Source: Rossellomorea aquimaris (GTDB lineage Bacteria; Bacillota; Bacilli; Bacillales; Bacillaceae_B). From it: a stretch of 64,000 bases of DNA. The notes below the pieces were generated by a model that saw only the letters and a list, made by a program, of their open reading frames with translations, made no database searches and was not told the DNA's origin. Shown piece after piece: positions 8,943 to 16,805 of the stretch; position 1 is the stretch's first letter, and each line of letters starts with the position of its first letter. The stretch covers positions 1 to 64,000 of the forward strand of contig NZ_QNRJ01000007.1 of assembly GCF_003315075.1 (NCBI RefSeq). Reading direction: 5' to 3'. Both the position numbers and the translations under genes were made by a program.

Positions 8943-9130
8943 TCCTGATTTTAGATAATTTTCAATATATATCAAACTGGATAATTCACCCAATATTAAA
9001 CTGAAAAGCATGCAAACCGGGGACGTTTTCTACTCTACTTTTTGACTTTAACAGAGATTGAGATTAGTCGAAAGGAGAAGGTATAAACGGAATCGTTCCC
9101 ACTCTACGCAATTATTTGTTACCTAAAGTG

Positions 9131-9171
9131 AGGGACGGACCTCTACTTTTTCAAACAGAAGGTCCGTCCCT
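9131..9171. repeat. Perfect 12-bp inverted repeat AGGGACGGACCT
   Basis: AGGGACGGACCT and AGGTCCGTCCCT face each other across a 17-base loop (CTACTTTTTCAAACAGA is part of it). No T-run follows. Related GGGACGG / CCGTCCC fragments occur near 2069, 9017, 13950 and 47500, so this looks like a remnant of a dispersed element, not a gene terminator. Confidence 0.5.
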
Positions 9172-9214
9172 GATGAGAGCTGGGGCAGGTCCCAGTCTAT
9201 TAGGCTGAAAGAAC

Positions 9215-9401
9215 ATAAGCGGAGATTTTCCGGTTATATTCAGGATGGAACTAGTTTTGAAGAGAAATAGGCGGAGGATTTCCGATTATGCAGAGAAAAA
9301 TCGCCCATTATCGTATCTCTGGAGGCAATAGGCGGAATCTTTCCCCTTATTTCAGCCTTTTTTAATGGTAGTGACCATTTAAGCGGAATCTTTCCGTCTA
9401 T
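9215..9401. repeat. Four-palindrome element, copy 1
   Basis: Four 23-bp imperfect palindromes at 9215-9237, 9267-9289, 9328-9350 and 9379-9401. Each has the form A-T/A-A/G-GCGGA, four bases, TTTCCG or TTCC, then pyrimidine-TAT. Start-to-start distances are 52, 61 and 51 bp. It fills the gap between the metN promoter and the end of the PucR-type regulator gene. The rest of 8943-9475 holds no ORF. Confidence 0.85.
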
Positions 9402-9475
9402 TGATTAGCTCTGATACTTAACCTGCCCTTCCCAATTTAAGCGCGTTTCCTCTTAAACAAAGACTGTCAGAAGCG

Positions 9476-10747
9476 TCAAATCCCCTTCAAAGCATCCTTA
9501 TACCGCTGATAATAAGCTTCCACATTATTCAACAACAACAACTCCGTATACAAATACACCTTCATATTAAAATCATTAAAATCAATCGCAGTCAGTTCCT
9601 GAATCTTCTTGATTCGATAATTCAACGTATTCGGATGGATGAACAGTTCGTTCGCCGTCTGTTTACCCTTCCCATCATTCGCCAAGTACACTTCAAGTGT
9701 CTTAAGGAGATCTGTTTGTTTCTTCACATCATTCTTAATCAATACCAGCAGATCATCACTGTAATAATCCTTTGAAGTGTTTTTCTCATAGAGCGTAGGC
9801 AAGTACCGGTAAATGCCCAGATGAGCAAATTCCCGGGGCATCGATTCAGGACGCGGGCTGATGAAGTTAGCCGTTTCAATGACCTCTGACGCTTCCAAGA
9901 AGCTCTTTCTCATTTGGTATAACGTCGTGTATTCCTTCCCGATCCCGATGAGGAAGTTGTAGAATTCTTCTTCGCCTGTTTGTTCTTTTACCTTTTCTAC
10001 GAGGTCTCTCGCTAGTTCGAGGGAAGAAGACGGTGTGTCTGCTTTACCGTAGAGAACGAGGATCACCTGGTATTCCGTCCGTAGTGAATAAACCTTTGTG
10101 TTGAAGCTGGATTCCTGGACGAGCTTCTCCAATTGGTCGAGCATAGGCTTATAGTCCGACGAAGCGATTGAGTACACCGCCACCGTGAATCGTTCCGGCA
10201 GGGTCAGCTTGACGAGGGATGCATCATGGCGGAGCTGGCTTTCACTTCCGTACTCATGCTGCAGGAGATGCCACAGTACTTCTTCTTTTCTGTCCTTTTT
10301 GATATTGACCTTTGCGTACATATCATTGATCAGGTTTCCAAGGTGTGAGGAGATTTCTTCAAGAAAAGCGAGCTCTTCATTTTCGAGAAGACGGTTGGAT
10401 TCCTGAACCCAGATGTATCCCATCGTGTTTCCAAGATATTTTGCGGAAATGACGACGCGCTGGTGAAATCCTAACTCTTCCATCGCCTGCACCCGGATCG
10501 GATCGGAATGTTTTTCTAGCTGGTGTACGATTCCTTCTTTCTTCAATCGATCGATGATGAAGACCGGACATTTTTTCGTGAGGATCGTCTTGAGCTGTGT
10601 TTGATCGAATTTATTAGAAGAGGAACTGTATGAAATCAGTTCGAAATTTTTATTTTCAATGATGACGGGATTGCCTAATTTTGAGCTGATCAATTCCGTC
10701 GCTTTATGAATGTCTTCTGTTTGGAGGATGATATCAATGGCTTCCAT
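9476..10747 (-). CDS. putR: PucR-family transcriptional regulator of proline use
   Basis: 423 residues. The N-terminus resembles a sensor region, a GGDEF-like middle follows, and the C-terminal 60 residues carry the PucR helix-turn-helix (TANELFIHPNTLNYRIKKIQ). In Bacillus subtilis a regulator of this family, PutR, activates proline catabolism when proline is present. Here the gene sits directly downstream of the P5C dehydrogenase and proline dehydrogenase genes, so the same job is likely. The ATG follows AAAGGTAAG. A terminator separates it from the dehydrogenase gene, so it has its own promoter or is reached by read-through. Confidence 0.85.
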   Translation of the reverse strand: MEAIDIILQTEDIHKATELISSKLGNPVIIENKNFELISYSSSSNKFDQTQLKTILTKKCPVFIIDRLKKEGIVHQLEKHSDPIRVQAMEELGFHQRVVISAKYLGNTMGYIWVQESNRLLENEELAFLEEISSHLGNLINDMYAKVNIKKDRKEEVLWHLLQHEYGSESQLRHDASLVKLTLPERFTVAVYSIASSDYKPMLDQLEKLVQESSFNTKVYSLRTEYQVILVLYGKADTPSSSLELARDLVEKVKEQTGEEEFYNFLIGIGKEYTTLYQMRKSFLEASEVIETANFISPRPESMPREFAHLGIYRYLPTLYEKNTSKDYYSDDLLVLIKNDVKKQTDLLKTLEVYLANDGKGKQTANELFIHPNTLNYRIKKIQELTAIDFNDFNMKVYLYTELLLLNNVEAYYQRYKDALKGI

Positions 10748-10815
10748 AGGAATCTTACCTTTCCACGAATATTTGTGATTCCTATTATAGCGTTAAATCC
10801 CCCAATAAAAAATGA

Positions 10816-10842
10816 AAAGCTCCCCCGTGTCGGGAGAGCTTG
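10816..10842 (-). terminator. Terminator after P5C dehydrogenase
   Basis: AAGCTC(T)CCC pairs with GGG(G)GAGCTT and is followed on the minus strand by TTTTCATTTTTT. It separates the catabolic genes from the regulator. Confidence 0.7.
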
Positions 10843-10853
10843 TCGTGTTCGAT

Positions 10854-12485
10854 TTATTCCTCGTCCATAAATGGATAGGAAATGTCTGTCGTTGGCGCAA
10901 AGTTTTCTTTGATGATACGAGGACTGGTCCAGCGAATCATGTTGAAAATAGAGCCGGCTTTATCGTTTGTACCTGATCCGCGTGAACCGCCGAATGGTTG
11001 TTGGTTGATCACGGCACCGGTTGGTTTATCGTTGATGTAGAAGTTACCCGCTGCACCGGATAGACGTCGTTCCAAGTGCATGATCGCTTCACGGTCCTGT
11101 GCAAAGATCGCACCCGTTAAGGCATACATGGAAGCTGTATCCACTGAAGTCAGTGTTTCTTCTAATTGTTCATTTTCATATACATAAATCGTTAAGACCG
11201 GTCCGAAAATTTCTTCGGTCATCGTTTTGAAGTTTGGATTTGTTGTCACGATGACGGTCGGTTGAACGAAGTATCCAACAGAATCATCATACGTACCGCC
11301 GGCAATGATTTCAGCTTCTTCAGAATCAGCCGCATAGTCGATGTAGCTTGTGATGGATTCAAAGGCAGCTTTGTCGATGACCGCACCCATGAAGTTCCTG
11401 AAGTCTCTGACATCCCCTACTTTAAGCTTCGCCGTTTCTTCCACAACACCATTTTTCACTTCTTCCCACATGCTTGCTGGGATGTAGGCACGGGAAGCTG
11501 CTGAACATTTTTGACCTTGGTATTCGAATGCACCACGAACTAGTGCAGCGACTACTTTGTCTGCTTGTGCTGTTTCATGAGCGAAGACAAAGTCCTTACC
11601 GCCTGTTTCCCCAACTAAACGAGGATACGATTTGTAGTTTGTGATGTTTTCCCCTACTGTCTTCCAGATCGTCTGGAACACGCTTGTAGATCCAGTGAAG
11701 TGGAATCCTGACATGCGTGGATCTGTTAATACCACTTCTGATACTTGTGAACCGCGTGAAGGAACAAAGTTGATAACGCCTTTAGGCAGTCCAGCTTCTT
11801 CCAGGATACGCATGAAATAATAGTTTGATAGGATAGCCGTTGTTGCCGGTTTCCACACCACTACGTTCCCCATGATCGCAGGAGCTGATGGCAGGTTACC
11901 ACCGATTGCTGTGAAGTTGAATGGTGAGATCGCTAGTACGAAACCGTCTAATGCACGGTATTCTAAACGATTCCAGATGTTTTTCATGCTGTCCGGCTGC
12001 ATTTGATAGATTTGGTTTGCATAATCAACGCCAAAGCGTAAGAAATCAGCTAATTCTTGTGCTGCATCGATTTCCGTTTGGTATGCTGTTTTAGATTGGC
12101 CCAACATTGTAGCCGCATTGATGACGTCACGGTATGGACCTGAGATTAAGTCAGCCGCTTTCAGGAAGATGGATGCTCTGTGCTGCCATGGCATATTGGA
12201 CCAAGAATCCTTCGCAGCCATTGCCGCTTCTACTGCATCGCGAAGTTCTTTTTCTCCTGCTTGTGAATAGGTAGCCAACACATGTTTGTGATCGTGTGGC
12301 ATCACCACTTGCTTCACTGTATCTGTCTTGATTTCCTCACCATTGATGATGACCGGGATCTCAACCTCTAGACCAGCTTGGCGCTCTAATTCAGCTTTTA
12401 GCGTTTCTCTTTCTTTCGTACCTGGGGCATATGTATTACCAGGCTCATTAGTAGGTGTTGGGATGTTGTAAATTCCGTTACTCAT
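10854..12485 (-). CDS. pruA: 1-pyrroline-5-carboxylate dehydrogenase
   Basis: 543 residues, aldehyde dehydrogenase superfamily. It oxidises glutamate semialdehyde/P5C to glutamate with NAD+, the second step of proline breakdown. Seen: NAD site FHFTGSTSVF, catalytic Glu in VGETGGKD, catalytic Cys in GQKCSAASR, and EIFGPVLTIYVY. Length and the C-terminal PFGGSRGSGTNDKAGS fit the roughly 543-residue ALDH4A1-like group, not the 515-residue RocA/PutC type. I choose the ATG at 12483-12485 because AAAGGAA lies about 10 bases upstream; a GTG three codons earlier is too close to that site. It follows putB in the same operon. Confidence 0.93.
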   Translation of the reverse strand: MSNGIYNIPTPTNEPGNTYAPGTKERETLKAELERQAGLEVEIPVIINGEEIKTDTVKQVVMPHDHKHVLATYSQAGEKELRDAVEAAMAAKDSWSNMPWQHRASIFLKAADLISGPYRDVINAATMLGQSKTAYQTEIDAAQELADFLRFGVDYANQIYQMQPDSMKNIWNRLEYRALDGFVLAISPFNFTAIGGNLPSAPAIMGNVVVWKPATTAILSNYYFMRILEEAGLPKGVINFVPSRGSQVSEVVLTDPRMSGFHFTGSTSVFQTIWKTVGENITNYKSYPRLVGETGGKDFVFAHETAQADKVVAALVRGAFEYQGQKCSAASRAYIPASMWEEVKNGVVEETAKLKVGDVRDFRNFMGAVIDKAAFESITSYIDYAADSEEAEIIAGGTYDDSVGYFVQPTVIVTTNPNFKTMTEEIFGPVLTIYVYENEQLEETLTSVDTASMYALTGAIFAQDREAIMHLERRLSGAAGNFYINDKPTGAVINQQPFGGSRGSGTNDKAGSIFNMIRWTSPRIIKENFAPTTDISYPFMDEE

Positions 12486-12538
12486 TCTCTTCACATTCCT
12501 TTCTGATTACATACTGTCTGGATGTTTTTATAAAAAGT

Positions 12539-13456
12539 TTACTTGCTGAAAATTCCCTTCAATGCAAATGCGATGTTCGCCGGCCGTTCCGCCAGACGTC
12601 GCATGAAATACCCGAACCAGTCCTCGCCATAAGGCAGATAAATACGGACGGTATATCCTTTTTTCAATAAGTCGGACTGCAGCTGGTTCCGCATGCCGTA
12701 AAGCATTTGAAACTCGAATCTGTCATTCGGGATATTGTGTTCATTCACTAATCCGATCGTGTAATCGATGATTGCATCATCATGGCTTGCGACCGCGGTA
12801 TAATGGCCGTTCAAGAGCTGCTTCTTGATAAGATGCTTGAGATTCTCATCCACCTTTTTCTTCTCCTGGAACGCCACTTTACCCGATTCATTATATGCAC
12901 CCTTCACAAGCCTCAAATAAGGGGAGAACTGATTGAGATCATCCACATCCTTGTCTGATACATAAAGATAGGATTGGATCACCGTCCCCACATTGTCGTA
13001 CTTTTCACGGAGCTTCTTGTAAACGTCAAGGATGGCATGACACCTCGAGGAATCCTCCATATCGAGAGTGACCGTGATTCCGCTTTCATTTGCCTTCGAG
13101 AGAATCAACTCCATGCTTTCCATGACAAGATCTTGACTGATATCCAATCCCAGGGAAGTCAGTTTAACAGAGATTTCAGTGTCCAGCCCATGATACGCGA
13201 TGGCACTGATACTCTGAATACATCCTTGGACATTCTCCCGCACCACATCTGTGGAATCGACGAACTCACCAAGATGATCAACCGTTACCTGGAATCCCTC
13301 CTCGTTCAATTGAGTAATCAATGGAATCGCTTGTGCAAAGGTTTCTCCCCCTACAAGCTTGTTAGCGCCAAATATAGATCCCCACCGTTTAGCCATTCGA
13401 TCCAACGCCTTATTGTGGGAAAGATACAGGAAAAATCGCTTACTTATCGCTTCCAA
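12539..13456 (-). CDS. putB: Proline dehydrogenase
   Basis: 305 residues, monofunctional Gram-positive PutB/FadM type. It oxidises proline to P5C with FAD and passes electrons to the respiratory chain. The TIM-barrel core shows EISVKLTSLGLD, LDMEDSSRC, RLVKGAYNESG and the C-terminal YLPYGEDWFGYFMRRLAERP, which carries Arg residues that bind the proline carboxylate in this family. The start is TTG at 13454-13456 with AAGGAGGTG upstream. First gene of putB-pruA; no proline permease gene is in the window. Confidence 0.95.
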   Translation of the reverse strand: MEAISKRFFLYLSHNKALDRMAKRWGSIFGANKLVGGETFAQAIPLITQLNEEGFQVTVDHLGEFVDSTDVVRENVQGCIQSISAIAYHGLDTEISVKLTSLGLDISQDLVMESMELILSKANESGITVTLDMEDSSRCHAILDVYKKLREKYDNVGTVIQSYLYVSDKDVDDLNQFSPYLRLVKGAYNESGKVAFQEKKKVDENLKHLIKKQLLNGHYTAVASHDDAIIDYTIGLVNEHNIPNDRFEFQMLYGMRNQLQSDLLKKGYTVRIYLPYGEDWFGYFMRRLAERPANIAFALKGIFSK

Positions 13457-13541
13457 GATTACAACACCTCCTTATACTTCTTATAGTGACTCTTACCTCA
13501 AGCACGGGGTGATTAAACGAAGAAATGTAAATCTTAAGAAA

Positions 13542-13596
13542 ATTATAACGGGAATAGTGGCTTTGAAACAACGTGCTCGGGACACAAATATTTGTG
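13542..13596 (-). promoter_or_regulatory. putB promoter and palindromic operator
   Basis: TATAAT (13542-13547) has TTGTTT 18 bp upstream. The perfect 14-bp palindrome CACAAATATTTGTG (13583-13596) is centred about 54 bp before the predicted start, a typical place for an activator, so it is a candidate site for the PucR-type regulator. Confidence 0.5.
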
Positions 13597-13749
13597 GGTT
13601 GAGTTATGGTGGAAGCACAAAAGGGGGTGTGAATAGGTAATAACATGAAGAGGCTGGGACAAAACTAAAAAAACATAAAATAAAGACAAACATATTTGCC
13701 TACTAGAAAGCAGATTTGTTCGGGTGAAGAAGAAAAAGAAAGGAAAAGA

Positions 13750-13902
13750 TTGAAGAAGAAAGCTCGTAAACTAGAAGATTCCTTCGATTCGGATGAAACG
13801 TTGGCCTTCATTGCAGGCTATACAGATGGTGGCTTTCCTTTTGGAATTACCCATGAAGAGATGGAAGACATTGAGAAAGAGGGAAAAATGGAGACAAAAT
13901 AG
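13750..13902 (+). CDS. Small conserved protein, unknown function
   Basis: 50 residues: a Lys-rich start (KKKARKLED) then SDETLAFIAGYTDGGFPFGI, a pattern I have seen in short Bacillus proteins of unknown role. The frame is open from a TTG at 13696, but no ribosome binding site precedes that; AAAGGAAAAGA sits before the TTG at 13750, which I choose. Just upstream (about 13646-13665) is GAGGCTGGGACAAAAC, a snippet common between genes in Bacillales. Confidence 0.55.
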   Translation: MKKKARKLEDSFDSDETLAFIAGYTDGGFPFGITHEEMEDIEKEGKMETK

Positions 13903-13985
13903 GGAGAGTACGTTCGAAAATCCGGGTAAGACCCCCAATAAGTACCGTCCCCATCAATTAGAAAATTGAGCTTTCGTTCCAACCT

Positions 13986-14504
13986 TCATTTATCATCTTT
14001 TTCCTCGTTTTTCTTCTGCAGCTTTGGCAAGCTCACGGACTTAATCTCCCGTTCTTCAAAAAAGTTTCCGATCCTCGACATGATGAAAGTGACGAAGGTG
14101 GCGAAGATGACAATGGAATAAAACCCTGCTCCAATGCCGATTCCAATACCCCCTACGTAGAAGATCATTGCAGCGGAAGTGAGCCCTTTCACCCGCAGTC
14201 CATCTTTCAGGATCACTCCTGCACCTAAGAACCCCAGCCCTGATACAATCTGGGCAGCGAGACGAAGAGGATCCATCATTTTTCCGCTATCCGGTTCACT
14301 TAGCATATCGGCGCCTTCGATGGAGACGATCGTGATCAACGTACATGCCACCGATACGTATGTATATGTTTTTAAACCGGCTGGCTTATTCTTTGCTGAC
14401 CGGTCCCATCCGATGATGAATCCTAATATCGCACTCACCACTATTCGGAAATAGATGTCATGTTGCCAGAAGAAGTCTGTAAATTCATTTATGTAGTGCG
14501 TCAT
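13986..14504 (-). CDS. MgtC/SapB family membrane protein
   Basis: 172 residues with about four membrane segments. MgtC-family signature: GWDRSAKNKPAGLKTYTYV, then VSGLGFLGAGVILK and VKGLTSAAMIFYVGGIGIGIGAGFY. Members affect magnesium homeostasis or ATP synthase activity, mostly studied in pathogens; the role of the short Bacillus forms is not settled. I use the ATG at 14502-14504, preceded by AAGGGGGAT; seven extra codons upstream would overlap this site. Confidence 0.88.
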   Translation of the reverse strand: MTHYINEFTDFFWQHDIYFRIVVSAILGFIIGWDRSAKNKPAGLKTYTYVSVACTLITIVSIEGADMLSEPDSGKMMDPLRLAAQIVSGLGFLGAGVILKDGLRVKGLTSAAMIFYVGGIGIGIGAGFYSIVIFATFVTFIMSRIGNFFEEREIKSVSLPKLQKKNEEKDDK

Positions 14505-14771
14505 GTTGGCATCCCCCTTAAACAAAAAGAAACCCCTGCTAAAACGAATCTGCCTATTATGAAAAAATCATACCGTTCGTTTTGTGGGTGTCCCTTTTAT
14601 ACTTTCCATTATAATTCGTTCGTTAAAATTTCTTTTTATGGTACACTAATTATTTTATGATCGCAATGGGGTATTTAGTGGGGATGATGTTCGTGGAACC
14701 TTTCACTCCCGTCTTGCCTCAAACCCAAATATATTTAAAGTAGAAACAGCCGTAGTAAATTGGCCGAGCTT

Positions 14772-14958
14772 ATTAGCGGAGATTTTCCGGTTATAAGCAG
14801 CTCGGAACTTGTTTTTGGGATAAATAGGCGGAGGATTTCCGCTTATGCACAGAAAAATCCAACTATTTTTGTATTTTTAGGTGAATAGGCGGAATTATTC
14901 CGTCTATTTCGGCCGTTTTTAATAGTAATAACTAATTAAGCGGAATTATTCCGTCTAT
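14772..14958. repeat. Four-palindrome element, copy 2
   Basis: Palindromes at 14772-14794, 14824-14846, 14885-14907 and 14936-14958: the same 52, 61 and 51 bp steps as copy 1. In this copy both the third and fourth palindrome have core GGAATTATTCC where the other copies have GGAATCTTTCC, a matched change. The rest of 14505-15070 holds no gene I can support. Confidence 0.85.
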
Positions 14959-15070
14959 TTTTCTCTGGTGCTTAGCCTGATCTCTAAATCGACAATTGAT
15001 ATATCAAAGTTAATAGAAACCTTAATATATAAAGAACATATGCCCATCACACGTCAATAATTTGAAACAA

Positions 15071-16117
15071 CTATTGATTTGTTATCTCCACAAACGACTT
15101 CCCATTCCCCAATAAAAATTCAATCGTATACTCATCATCACGAATTTGCTCTTTCGTTTCAGGTAATGCCAAATAGTCTTGTATTGCTTTTTTGATTTCT
15201 TCAATCTGCTCCTGGGGAAGTGGTTTATCCAGATCTGTTTTGATCCACACATAAGAGTGTCCATCCTTCACTTGATACGAAAGTCCGGCCAATTGATACG
15301 TCGATTTCCCTGCCATGCCATCATAGATATCAGAAGAGATCATGGACCAACGATTATCCTGCTGACGATGCTTTAAGTTGAAAGAATCCACCTGGACATC
15401 TTTCACATCTAGGTTCTGTCGTTCTATTTCTTTTTCAATGTCTGCAATGATTTCCTTTGATTCATCAATATGGTCCGGCATATCGATGGTGACGATTGTT
15501 GAATCGCCGGTCCCCTTCAACCCTGCTAACTCATATTCAGCTTCTTCGGCATATCCATAGAAGGCGAATACTCCCTTCACAACCTCTCGTACTTGATCAT
15601 ATTTCTTGTTTAAGTCATCGCTTCCCTCATGACTCGGGACTTCAGGAGCCTTGATAATCTTTAATTCGTAATCGTCATACCCATTTTCATATAAATAATT
15701 GGTGATCTTGGATTCAAGATCTTCCTTGGCTTGCTTTAATGTGGAATCCCCCAAATGAAGTGACACTTGAATTGTGAAGGGAGACGGTGTTGTCCCTACT
15801 GAACTAACTCTGTATCCTTCCTTTTTGACTAGTTTAAAAAGGTCAGAAGTCAAATTAGGGTTGGGTTCTCCGTCTGAAATTTGTGGAGTGATTGTGATTG
15901 GTAATACTTTCGCCACAATACTCGCCATCGTGGTTGAATAGAACGGAGATATGACAAGAAAGAGTATACATGCTATGGCAATCCAGACATATTTTTTGAA
16001 ATAGATTTTCTTCTTTTCATTTGTGCTCTTCATAATTTTACTTCGAAGCTGCTCTGTTGATCCGTCTGTTACCTTTAGCTGTTCTTCCAATTCTTTAAAT
16101 GGATCTGTTGATTTCAT
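15071..16117 (-). CDS. Anti-sigma-factor-like membrane protein
   Basis: 348 residues: a short cytoplasmic N-terminus (about 45 residues), one membrane segment (VWIAIACILFLVISPFY, about 46-62), then a large extracytoplasmic part made of repeated alpha/beta units that resemble the DUF4030/DUF4179 type found beside ECF sigma factors. Its first codons overlap the end of the sigma gene by 23 bp, the usual layout for an anti-sigma factor. The overlap suggests it holds that sigma factor at the membrane. The sigma gene appears disrupted, so the protein may now lack its partner. Family assignment is tentative. Confidence 0.65.
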   Translation of the reverse strand: MKSTDPFKELEEQLKVTDGSTEQLRSKIMKSTNEKKKIYFKKYVWIAIACILFLVISPFYSTTMASIVAKVLPITITPQISDGEPNPNLTSDLFKLVKKEGYRVSSVGTTPSPFTIQVSLHLGDSTLKQAKEDLESKITNYLYENGYDDYELKIIKAPEVPSHEGSDDLNKKYDQVREVVKGVFAFYGYAEEAEYELAGLKGTGDSTIVTIDMPDHIDESKEIIADIEKEIERQNLDVKDVQVDSFNLKHRQQDNRWSMISSDIYDGMAGKSTYQLAGLSYQVKDGHSYVWIKTDLDKPLPQEQIEEIKKAIQDYLALPETKEQIRDDEYTIEFLLGNGKSFVEITNQ

Positions 16118-16600
16118 TGATTACGCCTCCCCTCGTCAAAACCTTTTCCAGTTCAACCAACGCCCTTCTTAACGTCATTTTCACTTTACTTTCTGACCAG
16201 TTCAACACATGGGCTGTTTCGGTTGTTGAGAATTCTTTCAATTTCCTTAGGATGATGACATGTTTGTATGTTGGCTTTAATTGTTGGATCGCTTTGTATA
16301 ACTCTTCCGATTCCTCATTCATCTCGACGATTTGTTCAGGTAACGGCATGCCGTCTTCCTCCTCCATCGTCAAACCAAGATAGTGTTTCAGCGGATGCTT
16401 CTTTCTGAAGTGGTCGATCGTCACATTATGAGCAATGGAAAATAGCCATGTTTTCACAGAGGATCTCTCTTTAAATTGTTGTTTACTTCTGTAGGCTTTT
16501 AGAAAGGTCTCCTGTGTTAATCCCGTACCATTAATAGTATGTATGTGAGGATTGATTCTCCGTATTGTGTAAACCATTTATTTAATTCTTGTTGGTCCAA
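16095..16600 (-). pseudogene. ECF sigma factor gene with internal deletion and frameshift
   Basis: From 16522 down to 16095 the frame encodes sigma region 2 (LTQETFLKAYRSKQQF, TWLFSIAHNVTIDHFRKKHP) and region 4 (WSESKVKMTLRRALVELEKV). The natural N-terminus lies in another frame: TTG at 16598-16600, preceded by AAAGGGGG, encodes 27 residues including ELNKWFTQYGESILTYILL and stops at 16517. Related sigma factors have about six residues between VRD and LTQETF (usually ending in AED); these are missing and the frame shifts there. An ATG at 16577 would give a protein with a wrong N-terminus (VYTIRRINPHIHTI). So the factor is probably inactive. Confidence 0.7.
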
Positions 16601-16626
16601 AACTGTTCCCCCTTTCCATATACACT

Positions 16627-16654
16627 TAGACGTAAATGGAAGGAAATCGGTCAC
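16627..16654 (-). promoter_or_regulatory. Possible ECF-type autoregulatory promoter
   Basis: GTGACC (16649-16654) and CGTCTA (16627-16632) are 16 bp apart, resembling ECF promoters, whose -10 is often CGTC-like. It sits 26 bp before the sigma TTG start, where a self-activating promoter is expected. Confidence 0.4.
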
Positions 16655-16748
16655 GTATAAAGTGAATTTTTCAAAATAAAAAGCACGAGACGGTTCCTAC
16701 TCTACCATTCTCACAAAAAGTAGGGTATTAACCGGCCCGAGTCTTTGC

Positions 16749-16798
16749 AAAAAAGAGAGGTCACCTCGGATGATAACTCACCGGTAGGCAACCTCTCT
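16749..16798 (-). terminator. Terminator of the cad operon
   Basis: On the minus strand AGAGAGGT pairs with ACCTCTCT across a 30-base arm region with partial internal pairing, followed by six T. Confidence 0.65.
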
Positions 16799-16805
16799 CC
16801 TTCTA

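Noticed and set aside
16095..16577. Intact 160-residue sigma factor from the ATG at 16577
   Set aside because: Its first 19 residues do not match sigma region 2 and the real N-terminus is found in another frame with the ribosome binding site.
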